Shown here: in pieces, positions 1-8,857 of the stretch | Numbering within the stretch: position 1 is the first letter of the stretch | How the letters are laid out: each line of letters starts with the position of its first letter | Origin: an uncultured Christensenellaceae bacterium | GTDB lineage: Bacteria > Bacillota > Clostridia > Christensenellales > Borkfalkiaceae | Assembly (NCBI GenBank): GCA_910587005.1 | Contig: CAJULB010000003.1 | Span: 62,001-126,000 of the forward strand | Direction: 5' to 3' | DNA length: 64,000 nt | Program-made: the position numbers and the translations under genes | Notes under the pieces: model-generated | Told to the model about the DNA's origin: nothing | Database searches by the model: none | Seen by the model: only the letters and a program-made list of their open reading frames with translations

Positions 1-1
1 A

Positions 2-1057
2 GGCTCGCTTACAGAGTACTACAAGGTGTCCAACCTTGAAAACTACGACGAGGTTTTCCGCGCGGTTGCGTTTTTCACGTTCAAATACGGCAAAATCGAC
101 TACATAGAAAGCAATAACGAATACTGGCTTGAACGCGACGCGCTTTTGCGTACGGAATTTAATATTTCCACGGGCTTCAAAAAGACGGACGTCAAAAAAA
201 TCAAATTCAAGTCCGCAATGAAAACGTACTACAAAAAAGCGGGCGTAAAAACGGCGCGCCACTGCATAGCAAAATCGCTTGCCGTGTGCGAAAAATTCAT
301 TAATCAGGTCGGCTATCCCGTAATAGTCAAGCCCGATAACGGCGTAGGCGCAAGCGATACGCACAAGCTTTGCGACGGCGAACAGCTTAAAGCGTTCTTC
401 AAAAACAGGCCCAAAAAAGTCAGCTATATAATGGAGGAGTTTATTGACGCAGAGGTCAACTCCTACGACGCGATAATCGACAGCAAGGGCAACCCGATTT
501 TCGAAACGGGCAACGTCACCCCCAAATCGCTTATGGACGTAGTCAACACCGGCGACAGCTGTTTATATTATATTGTCAATCAGCTTTCAGACGACGTGCG
601 CAAGCTGGGCAGAAAAACGGTAAAGGCATTCAAGGTGAAAAGCCGTTTCGTGCATTTCGAGTTTTTCCGTCTTTTGTCCGACCAGCATATCGGCAAAAAG
701 GGCGAGGTTGTCGCGCTTGAAGTGAATATGCGCCCCGCGGGCGGAATTACCCCGGATATGATGAACTACGCAAACAGCACAAACGTGTTTAAAATCTGGG
801 CGGATATGATAGCTTACGACAGCTCGCTTGTGGCGGTTGGTGAAAAATACTTCTGCGCATTTGCGGGCAGGCGCGACGGCGTGGAGTACGCTTACAGCGA
901 GCAGGATATCGTAGACCGTTTCGGCGCGAATATAAAAATCATACAGCGCGTGCCCGACGTGCTTGCGGGCACAATGGGCAATATAATGTATATAGCCAAC
1001 TTTACAACCAAGAAAGAGCTTGACGAGTTCTATTCGGAAGTAACGCAAATCAGATAA
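2..1057 (+). CDS. ATP-grasp carboxylate-amine ligase-like protein, 5' truncated by window edge
   Basis: The reading frame is open from base 2, so the GTG at 26 is probably internal and the true start lies before the window. The visible part has an ATP-grasp layout: a nucleotide-binding strand pair with YPVIVKPDNGVGASDT, the acidic hinge YIMEEFIDAEVNSYDAI, and the metal-binding ALEVNMRPAGG motif near the end of the domain. Such enzymes ligate a carboxylate to an amine or thiol through an acyl-phosphate. No substrate can be inferred because no biosynthetic partner is visible. A strong terminator follows within 15 bp, so this is the last gene of its transcript. Domain assignment is firm; the specific function is unknown. 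Confidence 0.85.
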   Translation, partial: GSLTEYYKVSNLENYDEVFRAVAFFTFKYGKIDYIESNNEYWLERDALLRTEFNISTGFKKTDVKKIKFKSAMKTYYKKAGVKTARHCIAKSLAVCEKFINQVGYPVIVKPDNGVGASDTHKLCDGEQLKAFFKNRPKKVSYIMEEFIDAEVNSYDAIIDSKGNPIFETGNVTPKSLMDVVNTGDSCLYYIVNQLSDDVRKLGRKTVKAFKVKSRFVHFEFFRLLSDQHIGKKGEVVALEVNMRPAGGITPDMMNYANSTNVFKIWADMIAYDSSLVAVGEKYFCAFAGRRDGVEYAYSEQDIVDRFGANIKIIQRVPDVLAGTMGNIMYIANFTTKKELDEFYSEVTQIR

Positions 1058-1067
1058 TATAAAGAAC

Positions 1068-1109
1068 GCCCCTCGGCGCGCATTTTTCGCGCCGAGGGGC
1101 TAATTTTTT
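1068..1109 (+). terminator. Rho-independent terminator after ATP-grasp gene
   Basis: A 13-bp perfect GC-rich stem (1068-1080 with 1088-1100) is followed by TAATTTTTT. It lies immediately downstream of the stop codon at 1057. Confidence 0.9.
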
Positions 1110-1116
1110 GCCGTGT

Positions 1117-1325
1117 CATGCTGACGCTTGCGGAAGCATCTGATAGTCATATGCGCAAACCAATCCCGTCATTTCGACCGAGCGGGTATTACCATTACCG
1201 TCATTTCGACCGAGCGAAAGCGAGCGGAGAAATCCCAAAGTCCTATGCGCTTACACGGGGGGATTTCTCGACTACGCTCGAAATGACAGTAGAGCAAACG
1301 CTCAGAATGACAGTAATTCATACTC
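1117..1325. repeat. Composite dispersed palindromic repeat
   Basis: Made of segments also found at 8695, 10806, 12976, 18775 and 40596: GTCATGCTGACGCTTGCGGA, GTCATTTCGACCGAGCG, and GGATTTCTCGACTACGCTCG with GAAATGACAG. The halves are inverted relative to each other, so the block can fold into long hairpins. Short open frames inside it are not genes. Confidence 0.85.
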
Positions 1326-1467
1326 TTTGAATTACACATAAAAGACAGTTAAAACATTATAGTGGTATGTTTTTTAAAAAATATCCACACGTAATACGCG
1401 TAATTTAAGTAATTTATTTTTAAGTGTCGTAAAATATACTTAATAAATTTGCAGGCTGGTAATATAT

Positions 1468-1734
1468 ATGAGTAAATCGATTTTAGAACAAATCTATTAT
1501 AACCAAACAACGTTTTGCGATGACGCATTAACAAGCAAAGAGTATGTTGAGGAGTGCGATAAATATTTTGTAATTTATGATAAACTACTTAATAATCTTA
1601 CAGAAGAAAATAAAAAGCTGTTAATAGAATTAAACGATATATTTGACAATATAGAAGCTTTCGCTTGCACCGAAAAGTTTATTCAAGGCTTTAAAGCGGG
1701 GTTCAGATTTGCAGCTGAATTATTAAAAAACTGA
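1468..1734 (+). CDS. DUF6809-like small protein
   Basis: An 88-residue, AT-rich gene encoding an acidic helical protein. It begins with SILEQIYYNQ and ends with the FIQGFKAGFRFAAELL segment, the pattern I associate with the DUF6809 family found in clostridial chromosomes and mobile elements; function unknown. No strong Shine-Dalgarno is visible before the ATG. Base composition is clearly more AT-rich than its neighbours and it sits among dispersed repeats, which fits acquisition by transfer. Family assignment is from pattern recall, not a search. Confidence 0.6.
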   Translation: MSKSILEQIYYNQTTFCDDALTSKEYVEECDKYFVIYDKLLNNLTEENKKLLIELNDIFDNIEAFACTEKFIQGFKAGFRFAAELLKN

Positions 1735-1750
1735 AATATCCGCCTTAATT

Positions 1751-1790
1751 GCCCCCTGCCGTTGGCGGGGGGGTAGGGGGGGTGGTATCA
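1751..1790. repeat. G/C-run dispersed repeat copy
   Basis: CCCCCTGCCGTTGGCGGGGG followed by GGTAGGGGGGGTGGTATCAA. Same family as the copies at 3640-3785, 10870, 59940-60081 and 60491-60622. Confidence 0.75.
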
Positions 1791-1797
1791 ATACTTA

Positions 1798-1832
1798 ACG
1801 GGCGCGGACAGCAAAAAGCTGTTCGCGCCCGT
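1798..1832. terminator. Hairpin upstream of spoIVA
   Basis: A 15-bp stem (1798-1812 with 1818-1832, one G-T pair) around an AAAAA loop. No T-run follows, so terminator function is tentative; it separates the DUF6809-like gene from spoIVA. Confidence 0.55.
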
Positions 1833-1924
1833 GTCAATAAATAAAAAAAATCACTGCGAAATTCGTCATAATTAAGCAAAACCGGTAATAAGTTATTATA
1901 CACATAGAATTTGCGGAGGCAGGT

Positions 1925-3400
1925 ATGCTTGATTATAACGTATACGAGGACATTGCAGGAAGAAGCGGCGGCGATATTTATATAGGAGTAGTAGGACCCG
2001 TGCGTACGGGTAAATCGACGCTTATCAAAAAATTTATGACCGAACTCGTCATTCCCAACGTCGGGGACGGAAACGCAAAAAGCGTAATGGTGGACGAATT
2101 GCCTCAGTCGGCTTCGGGCAAAAGCATAATGACGACCGAGCCGAAGTTTGTGCCCGCAAAGGCGGCGCAGGTACGCATAGAAAACGCAACCGCAAATATC
2201 CGCTTTGCCGATTGCGTGGGCTTTATCACCCGCGGGGCTAACGGCTTCGAGGAGGACGGAAAACCCCGCCTTGTCAACACGCCGTGGAGCGAAACACCCC
2301 TTCCGTTTGCGGAGGCGGCAGAGCTGGGTACTCAAAAAGTAATATCAGAACATTCGACGATAGGCGTCTGCGTGACTACCGACGGAAGCATTTCCGACAT
2401 CCCCCGCGACGGTTATATCGACGCGGAGGAACGCACCGTTGCGCACCTTAAAGCAAGCGGAAAGCCGTTCGTCATAATTTTGAACTGCGTAGAACCCGAC
2501 AAAGCCGCGGCGAAAAAACTGCGCGAGGAGCTTGAAAACAAATACAAGGTAACAACCATTGCGGCAAACTGCGAAAAGCTTACCGCCGAAGGGCTTTTGA
2601 ACGTTTTAAAAGCCGTGCTTTTCGAATTCCCCGTTACCGGCTTCGATATAGATATACCCGACTGGATGCGCTTTTTACCGCCCGACAGCACGGCGGTGTG
2701 CGAGCTTCTCGACAAAATAAAAACCGCGTCTGAAGCAATCAAAAAAATGAAGGACTGTTCCGTGTTCGACAATATGCTTGCGGACTGCAAGTTCTGGAAA
2801 AGCGAAACTTCGGTAAGTTTAAGTCTTTCCGACGGTAAAGCGCACGTTGACTGCTACGTCCGTGACGGAATTTTCTTCGATATGCTTTCGGAAATCGCGG
2901 GCGATACCATTTCAGACGAGTTTACGCTTATGCGTTATGTGCGCGGCACCTCCGAGGCAAAGCGCAACTACGACAAAATTAAGGACGCTTTCGACTGCGC
3001 AAGGGTCAACGGCTACGGAATAGTCCAGCCCGACGATTCGGATATGAGCCTTGAAGAGCCCAAGGTCGTCCGTCAGGGCGGAAGCGTAGGTATTAAGCTC
3101 CGCGCAACCGCGCCCAGCTATCACATTGTTAAAATCGACGTCAGCGGAGAGGTCAGCCCGATTATGGGCAGCGCCTCGCAGTCGGAGGGTATTGTTCAGG
3201 GAATGATGAACGGCTTCGAAAGCAATCCCGACGATATGTGGGATACTAACGTATTCGGCAAATCTCTGCGCGGAATGGTAAAGGAAGGGCTGTCGGGTAA
3301 GGTCAACTGTATGCACGATGACACCAAGGCGAAAATGCGCCGCGCAATCACGCGTATAGTGAACGAGGGCAGGGGCGGAGTTATCTGCATAATTCTGTAA
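1925..3400 (+). CDS. spoIVA: Stage IV sporulation protein A (spore coat morphogenetic ATPase)
   Basis: 491 residues, the usual SpoIVA length. The N-terminal TRAFAC-type ATPase has the P-loop GPVRTGKST near residue 25 and the family's DYNVYEDIAGRSGGDIYIGV opening. The C terminus ends RGGVICIIL, the conserved tail by which SpoIVA assembles on the forespore surface with SpoVM. The protein hydrolyses ATP to polymerise into the basement layer of the spore coat. The ATG at 1925 has GGAGG at a good distance (GCGGAGGCAGGT). Together with spoIIE this indicates an endospore former. It appears monocistronic; mother-cell sigma-E control is known for the family, but I could not identify a convincing sigma-E promoter here. 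Confidence 0.97.
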   Translation: MLDYNVYEDIAGRSGGDIYIGVVGPVRTGKSTLIKKFMTELVIPNVGDGNAKSVMVDELPQSASGKSIMTTEPKFVPAKAAQVRIENATANIRFADCVGFITRGANGFEEDGKPRLVNTPWSETPLPFAEAAELGTQKVISEHSTIGVCVTTDGSISDIPRDGYIDAEERTVAHLKASGKPFVIILNCVEPDKAAAKKLREELENKYKVTTIAANCEKLTAEGLLNVLKAVLFEFPVTGFDIDIPDWMRFLPPDSTAVCELLDKIKTASEAIKKMKDCSVFDNMLADCKFWKSETSVSLSLSDGKAHVDCYVRDGIFFDMLSEIAGDTISDEFTLMRYVRGTSEAKRNYDKIKDAFDCARVNGYGIVQPDDSDMSLEEPKVVRQGGSVGIKLRATAPSYHIVKIDVSGEVSPIMGSASQSEGIVQGMMNGFESNPDDMWDTNVFGKSLRGMVKEGLSGKVNCMHDDTKAKMRRAITRIVNEGRGGVICIIL

Positions 3401-3545
3401 CAGTTTTAAGTGTGGTTACTTAAAGTAAACTTTCACCGAAAATTCATAAGTTAACCAATCCGTTTACTTGTTCATATAATATATTACAGCTGCAACAGGC
3501 GTTATCCGCACTATATTGCGCGGGTAATGGGCTTGCAAAATTCAC

Positions 3546-3579
3546 GGCGGCGGAATGATTTACAAATCATTCCGCCGCC
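3546..3579. terminator. Strong 16-bp hairpin downstream of spoIVA
   Basis: A perfect 16-bp inverted repeat (3546-3561 with 3564-3579) with GGCGGCGGAATGATTT arms. There is no clear T-run, so it could be a terminator for spoIVA or an mRNA 3' end stabiliser. Confidence 0.6.
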
Positions 3580-3639
3580 GCCAATTTATTCAAAAACAAA
3601 TATACTTCGACCGTTTGCGCAAAATTGTTCTATGCAATA

Positions 3640-3785
3640 CCCCCTGCCCCCGGCGCAGGATTATCTTAATCCAACCCTCTGCCCCCGGCGCAGGATTATC
3701 TTAATCCAACCCCCTGCCTTCGGCGCAGGATTATCTTAATCCAACCCCCTGCCTTCGGCGGGGGGATTAAGGGTGGTGGGGTATG
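3640..3785. repeat. Tandem array of a 35-bp G/C-run repeat
   Basis: About four head-to-tail units starting at 3640, 3675, 3710 and 3745. Each has a CCCCCTGCC[CT][CT]CGGCG core followed by CAGGATTATCTTAATCCAA; the last unit ends GGGGGGATTAAGGGTGGTGG. There is no unique sequence between units, so it is not a CRISPR array. The core is shared with intergenic copies elsewhere in the window. Confidence 0.85.
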
Positions 3786-3798
3786 TTTCAATCAACCT

Positions 3799-3966
3799 TT
3801 AATCCCCGCGTTTCTTTTCGGGGCGCTCGTGAACGTAAGCTTCCGGCACTGCCATATTTCCGTCCGAATCGAATAGTGCGGCGGGCGCGGGGTCGTCTTT
3901 AAGCCCCGCAATATATGCTAAATACTGCTCGTCGGTAATCTTTTTAATCTTTCTTTTTTTACCCAT
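3799..3966 (-). CDS. Small basic protein, 55 residues, unknown
   Basis: Reads MGKKRKIKKITDEQYLAYIA at the N terminus and ends in EKKRGD. A textbook GGAGG lies 10 bases before the ATG, which is the main reason to call it. The lysine/arginine-rich start followed by an acidic-aromatic helix resembles small uncharacterised clostridial proteins. It lies between spoIVA and the hydrolase, on the hydrolase strand. No function can be assigned. Confidence 0.65.
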   Translation of the reverse strand: MGKKRKIKKITDEQYLAYIAGLKDDPAPAALFDSDGNMAVPEAYVHERPEKKRGD

Positions 3967-4048
3967 AAAAAAGCCTCCGCTGTTTTTCTAATATTATTAG
4001 CGAAGGCTGTTAATTTTATACTTTTCCGTTTTTCGGCATTGAGCGTTA

Positions 4049-5113
4049 TTATACGGCTTTATCAAAGAAAGCGCAAATTTCTTCCATAGTTTTGGTGTTG
4101 ACGCTGTTATACAGCTGTTTGTCGATAGACGCTATAAACCTGTTTTCAACGTCCTCGGGGATATTCTTGTTGTAAAGCTCGCTAAGCTCTTCGTATTCGT
4201 GCTGAATTTTTTCGCGGTACCGTTCGGCTTCCTCGCTGTCGGAAATAATCAGGTTGGTGTGCGTGCCTTCTTCAACAAAATAATATTCGACTTTATCGTT
4301 TGTTATCTCGCTTCTGTGGCTGTATATGCTGTCGTTTAACACGGTGTCGTCGTTTCCGCCCTGCACAACAATTACGGGCACGTTCGATAAATTAATGCCG
4401 TTAACGCCCGTCTTATAATAGTTTTCGCCTGCGTCCACAAGCGCCCAGAACGCCGTGAACGGCAACAGCGTATATGCAAACCCGCCCATATTCAGGCGCC
4501 TTTGCATCCATTCCAGCATCGCGCCCGAGTTGGAGTTGTAACCCGCAACCGAGGCAACCGCTTTTATATTTTTATGCCCGAAATTAAGCGCCGCGGTAAC
4601 GGCGTGTCCGCCCCAGCTGTGTCCGAAAAGGTAAATTTCCTTGTCTTTAAGCGCTTCGTCGCTTTCTACGAATTTCAGCGCGTTGTCAATGTCGATAGCC
4701 GACTGCGAAAGCCCCTTTGTTCCAAGCCCTTCGCTGTCGCCCGTGCCTGTATTATCGTATGTAAGCACCGCATACCCCGCGTTAATAAAGTACGACATTA
4801 CGGGATAGTAGTAGTTGGAAAGCTCGCCCCAGCCGTGGGAAATAACCGCAAGCTTATTGCTTCGGCTCTCATCCCAAACGTAGCCTTTAAGTGTGTTTCT
4901 TCCGCTTAAAAATTCTATTTTACGGTACTGTATAGCGGGGAAATCTTCCGCGCTGTACAGAGTAGAGCTTTCCGCGCCCTCTGCTTTCTGTCTGTTGAAC
5001 GTTCCGAAAAGGCAAAATCTGCTCACTGCAAAAATAAACAGCAAAACGCTTAAAAACCAAAGAGCGATTGCCGAAACCCCGTATTTAAAACGCCGTTTTT
5101 TATCGTCGGTCAT
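4049..5113 (-). CDS. Membrane-anchored alpha/beta hydrolase
   Basis: 354 residues. One N-terminal transmembrane segment (about residues 12-35) anchors an extracytoplasmic alpha/beta-hydrolase domain. The nucleophile elbow GHSWGG (near 165), the acid in GGNDDTVLN (near 255) and the histidine in EGTHTNL (near 285) form the expected triad; HGWGE and YDNTGTGDSEG supply the oxyanion region. It is probably a serine esterase, lipase or peptidase; the substrate is not inferable. It is monocistronic, transcribed away from the repetitive-protein gene across a 419-bp gap. Confidence 0.85.
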   Translation of the reverse strand: MTDDKKRRFKYGVSAIALWFLSVLLFIFAVSRFCLFGTFNRQKAEGAESSTLYSAEDFPAIQYRKIEFLSGRNTLKGYVWDESRSNKLAVISHGWGELSNYYYPVMSYFINAGYAVLTYDNTGTGDSEGLGTKGLSQSAIDIDNALKFVESDEALKDKEIYLFGHSWGGHAVTAALNFGHKNIKAVASVAGYNSNSGAMLEWMQRRLNMGGFAYTLLPFTAFWALVDAGENYYKTGVNGINLSNVPVIVVQGGNDDTVLNDSIYSHRSEITNDKVEYYFVEEGTHTNLIISDSEEAERYREKIQHEYEELSELYNKNIPEDVENRFIASIDKQLYNSVNTKTMEEICAFFDKAV

Positions 5114-5532
5114 AATTCCGTCTCCGAAAATTTCTCTTTAATAATATGCGGTCGCGCTTTTGCCTGCGCCCGTTTATATAGGGCGGCGCGGAGCGCGCAG
5201 GGCTGTGAAAAATTGCCCGTTAATATACACAATTATAAAACACGTTTAAAAAATATGCAACAGTTTATCGCGCATTTCAGCTTTTTTCAGCCGTTTCGAT
5301 TTGAAAATGTTTTTTTTCGCCGTATGCGCTTTTGCGCGGGAGTTATGGCATAAATTTCCATTAAACCGCGTTTGCCCCCCATATATGCCTTGATAATCAT
5401 ATATTTTTCTTGAAAAAATCTCAAAAAAAGGCATAATTATATTTACTTTTTTAAAAAATAGGTGTAAACTATTATTAAGTTGTAAATTTTTACGGCTTAA
5501 TTTTGGCTAATAATTACTCAAGAGGTGTAAAA
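5114..5532. other. AT-rich divergent intergenic region
   Basis: About 420 bases between the divergent hydrolase and repetitive-protein genes. It holds A/T tracts and weak promoter-like boxes (for example TTGAAA near 5411 and TTTACT near 5449). No convincing gene, RNA or repeat is visible. The AAGAGGTG before 5533 is the ribosome site of the downstream gene. Confidence 0.5.
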
Positions 5533-8505
5533 ATGGCTAACGGCAGATACGATTACGACGACGAGGAGCAGGTTCAGAGAGTTCCCAAAAAAGCGGACAT
5601 CATATTGCAGCGCCAGCAGACGATGGCGGCAAAGCAGGACGACGCTATCGCTAAGGTCAACGCGGTAAACGCAAGGGTTGACGAGGTTATGGCGGAGCTT
5701 GCCAAGGTCCGTGAAGAAAGCGCGGAAGCTCTGCGCAGAAACGAGGAGCTCTTCGGAAATATAGGCGAAAGCGTCGCCGCGCTCAGACGAGAGTTGAAAT
5801 ATCTCGCGGCGCAGAATGAAAGCATATTCAATTCCGTTTCCGAAAAAATAGAACAGCGTACCGCCGAGCCCGCACCCGCGGAGGACGAAGCTGCCGCGGC
5901 GCAAGCCGTTGCCGAACCCGTCCGCGCGGAAGTGGACTATGACGAGCTGGCGCAGAAGGTTGCCGAACGTATCGAAGTGCCCGCGCCTCAGGTTATATCC
6001 GACGGAGTGCCGGTACAGACAGTCGTTCAGGAAAGCGCTGAAATAGACTACGACGTGCTTGTAGATAAAATCATTGCCAGACTTCCCGTGCAGGAAGGCG
6101 TAAGCGGCGCGGCGGTTCAGGCGGAAGTTGACTACGATACCCTCGCGCAGAAGGTTGCGGAAAGAATATCCGTACCCGCGGCGGCAGCGGTTTCGCCCGT
6201 ATACGAGCCTGTTCAGGTCAGCGCCGAAATCGATTACGACGCCCTTGCAGACAAGGTTGCGGAAAGAATACCCGCGCCTCAGGTTGTTGCCGGCGGTGAG
6301 CCCGTTCAGACAATCGTCCGCGAAAGCGCGGAAATCGATTACGATACGCTTGCGCAGAAGGTTGCCGAGCATATCGAAGTACCCGCAGTTGCGGCGGCGC
6401 CCGTTGCGCTGTCCGAACCCGTTTCCGTCAATGCGGAAGTTGACTACGATTTGATTGCGGATAAAGTTATTTCGCGTATTCCCGTACAGGAAGCCGTTTC
6501 CCCCGATTATATAGCGTGCAGAGTAGCCGAACAGCTTATAGTACCCGAAGCCGGCGTTGCCGAAATAGATTATGACAAGCTTGCAGACAAGGTTGCGGAA
6601 AGAATACCCGCGCCTCAGGTTGTTGCCGACGGTGAACCCGTTCAGACAATCGTCCGCGAAAGCGCTGAAATCGACTACGATACGCTTGCGCAGAAGGTTG
6701 CCGAGCATATCGAAGTTCCCGCGCCTCAGGCAGTTTCGGAAAGCGTTCCCGTTCAGACGGTAGTTCACGAAAACGCCGAAATAGATTACGAACAGCTTGC
6801 CGAGCTGATTTCAGAATATATGCCCGTGCAGGAAACGGTAGTCGAACATACGGAAAACGAAATCGACTATGAACAGCTTGCCGATAAGGTTGCGGAAAGA
6901 ATAACCCTGCCCGAGGTTGCGGCGGCGGTTGCTTCACCCGAAATCGACGAAGAAGAGCTTGCGGACAGAATAGCTCTTAAAATAGGCGCAATTCAGCCTC
7001 AGGACTACGACATTATGGTAGACGACGAGGGCTGTGCAACTATAACGAAAGAAATCACAGAGAAACTCGACTACGAGCTTATCGCTTCAACCGTTGCGGA
7101 AAAGCTCAGCGTTGTGCTCGATACCAATAACGGCGGCGAAAACGAACCTCTTGATTATGAAGAAATTGCCGCGCGCATCAGCGAAAACGTGACCGTTGCG
7201 GGCGTAAACGAAGACGCCATTGCGGAAAAAGCGGCGGCAGTGCTTTCAAACTATCTGCCCGAATTCGATACCGACGAAATAGCCGACAAGGTTGCGTCGC
7301 AGGTTATAGGCGCGCTTCCCGTAGCGGAAGTTGACAGCGAGGCGGTCAGCAACTCGGTTGCGGAAAAACTCAACGAGCGTCAGGCTGAAATCGACTACGA
7401 TATAGTCCTCGACGAGGAGGGACTTGAAAAAGTTTCCGCAAGCGTATCCGAAACTGTTACAAAAACCACGGACGAGCGTTTTGACGCAATCGACAGAGAA
7501 ATAGAAGAAATCAAGCGCTTGCTTGAAAGCGGAGTTGTTGTCGCGGCTCCCCGCAGTGACGAAATCGCAGGCGCCGAAGCTTACGAGGAAGTTTACGAAG
7601 ACGAACCCGAAGAAGAACAGCTTGTAACGGTAAGCGACGTAATCGCGGAAGAACCCGAAGAAGTTGTAGAGGAAGTTGAAGAAGAAACGGTTGAAGAAAC
7701 CGTTGAGGAACCCGAGGAGGTTGTCGAAGAGGTAATCGAACCCGAGGAAACCGTTGAGGAGCCTGAGGAAGTTACCGAAGAACCCGCCGAGGAGGTTGTT
7801 GAAGAAGTTACGGAAGAAACCGTTGAAGAAACAACCGAAGAAGTTGTTGAAGAAACGGAAGAACAGCCCGCGGAAGAAGTTTCCGAGCCGGTTGTAATTG
7901 TTACCGAACAAACCGTAACCGAAGCCGAAGAAACCGAAAACGACGACGAAGAAGAAGTAGTTGAAGAATTCAGTTACGACGACCTTGCAGGCGACGGCGA
8001 GGGAGAAGGCGGCGTTGACTTCGCAAATATGATGCGCTACAACCGCAGCTTCATTGCAAGAATTATTCAGGGCTCCGACGAACAGAAAACCTATTACGGC
8101 GAAGTAAGAAACGCGCTGTTAAGCTACAAAAAGGTAAACTCCAACATCGCATGGGGTGCCGAACGTTTCCACAAAGGAAGAGAAACCATTGCCCGCTTTA
8201 AAATCCGCGGCAAGACGCTTATTCTCTATCTTGCGCTCGACCCCGCAACGCACGAGTACAGCGTATACCACCACAAAGACGTTTCCGACAACAAGTCTGT
8301 TGCAGGCACGCCGATGATGATAAAGGTAAAAAGCCCGCTCGGCGTAAAGAAAGCCGTAAGACTGATTGACGAAATGCTTGCGGCACGCAACGGTGAAAAG
8401 AGAAATATACCTCAGCGTGACTACGCGGCTATGTATCCTTACGAAACCATTGAAGAGCTTATCGAAGACGGTCTTGTAAAGGACGTAAAAAAAGACAATA
8501 AATAA
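5533..8505 (+). CDS. Large acidic repetitive protein with conserved C-terminal domain
   Basis: About 990 residues. The ATG at 5533 is preferred over the in-frame TTG at 5503 because AAGAGGTG precedes it. Layout: a coiled-coil-like start (residues 15-110); roughly 13 degenerate repeats of the form [EV][IV]DYDxLAxKVAERI separated by Pro/Ala/Val linkers (about 135-630); a Glu/Val-rich stretch (about 690-830); and a C-terminal domain of about 160 residues (RYNRSFIARIIQGSDEQ to the end) rich in charged and aromatic residues, with GRETIARFKIRGKTLILYLAL. No signal peptide is visible, so it is probably cytoplasmic, perhaps a scaffold. The conserved C-terminal domain recurs in clostridial proteins of unknown role. 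It appears monocistronic, with hairpins downstream. Confidence 0.85.
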   Translation: MANGRYDYDDEEQVQRVPKKADIILQRQQTMAAKQDDAIAKVNAVNARVDEVMAELAKVREESAEALRRNEELFGNIGESVAALRRELKYLAAQNESIFNSVSEKIEQRTAEPAPAEDEAAAAQAVAEPVRAEVDYDELAQKVAERIEVPAPQVISDGVPVQTVVQESAEIDYDVLVDKIIARLPVQEGVSGAAVQAEVDYDTLAQKVAERISVPAAAAVSPVYEPVQVSAEIDYDALADKVAERIPAPQVVAGGEPVQTIVRESAEIDYDTLAQKVAEHIEVPAVAAAPVALSEPVSVNAEVDYDLIADKVISRIPVQEAVSPDYIACRVAEQLIVPEAGVAEIDYDKLADKVAERIPAPQVVADGEPVQTIVRESAEIDYDTLAQKVAEHIEVPAPQAVSESVPVQTVVHENAEIDYEQLAELISEYMPVQETVVEHTENEIDYEQLADKVAERITLPEVAAAVASPEIDEEELADRIALKIGAIQPQDYDIMVDDEGCATITKEITEKLDYELIASTVAEKLSVVLDTNNGGENEPLDYEEIAARISENVTVAGVNEDAIAEKAAAVLSNYLPEFDTDEIADKVASQVIGALPVAEVDSEAVSNSVAEKLNERQAEIDYDIVLDEEGLEKVSASVSETVTKTTDERFDAIDREIEEIKRLLESGVVVAAPRSDEIAGAEAYEEVYEDEPEEEQLVTVSDVIAEEPEEVVEEVEEETVEETVEEPEEVVEEVIEPEETVEEPEEVTEEPAEEVVEEVTEETVEETTEEVVEETEEQPAEEVSEPVVIVTEQTVTEAEETENDDEEEVVEEFSYDDLAGDGEGEGGVDFANMMRYNRSFIARIIQGSDEQKTYYGEVRNALLSYKKVNSNIAWGAERFHKGRETIARFKIRGKTLILYLALDPATHEYSVYHHKDVSDNKSVAGTPMMIKVKSPLGVKKAVRLIDEMLAARNGEKRNIPQRDYAAMYPYETIEELIEDGLVKDVKKDNK

Positions 8506-8518
8506 AAATTCTATGCGC

Positions 8519-8588
8519 GGGGGTTGAAGTTGTTTTTCAACCCCCCGTATTATGTCTGCCCGACAAAGCTCGGTTTGACATAATACGG
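8519..8588 (+). terminator. Nested terminator hairpins
   Basis: A first stem GGGGGTTGAA/TTCAACCCCC (8519-8528 with 8536-8545) is followed by a second stem pairing 8544-8556 with 8577-8589. It lies just after the repetitive-protein stop. Confidence 0.7.
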
Positions 8589-8694
8589 GAACCGACAAAA
8601 ACTCTATAAACCTTCCCATTGAGGGAGGGCTTGTTGCGTATGTAAAAATTTGTTTATGCGTTGCAATACGGCGTTGTTGCGGTGCGGCAACCCT

Positions 8695-8805
8695 CGGCCA
8701 TTTCGACCAAGTGAGCAACGCGAACGCGCGGAGAAATTCCAATATTAAAACCGCTAACCCGTGGGGATTTCTCGTCTGCACTACGTTTCGCTCGAAATGA
8801 CAGCA
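8695..8805. repeat. Composite dispersed repeat copy
   Basis: CCATTTCGACCAAGTGAGCA...GGAGAAATTCC, then GGGGATTTCTCG...CGCTCGAAATGACAG in opposite orientation. It forms a long imperfect hairpin in the 5' region of the RNase J gene. Confidence 0.75.
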
Positions 8806-8857
8806 CAAGGGCGTAAAGTCCTATTTCATATACATAAATACAATAACGGAGAACATT

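Noticed and set aside
1118..1330. A 70-codon reading frame
   Set aside because: It consists entirely of dispersed palindromic repeat modules that recur in other intergenic regions.
3640..3785. Possible CRISPR array
   Set aside because: The 35-bp units abut with no unique spacers, and no cas genes are present.
5518..6768. A 416-codon minus-strand frame
   Set aside because: Antisense artefact of the repetitive, GC-biased coding sequence on the plus strand.
8119..8808. A 229-codon minus-strand frame
   Set aside because: Antisense to the conserved C-terminal domain of the repetitive protein and running through a terminator and a repeat; no ribosome site.
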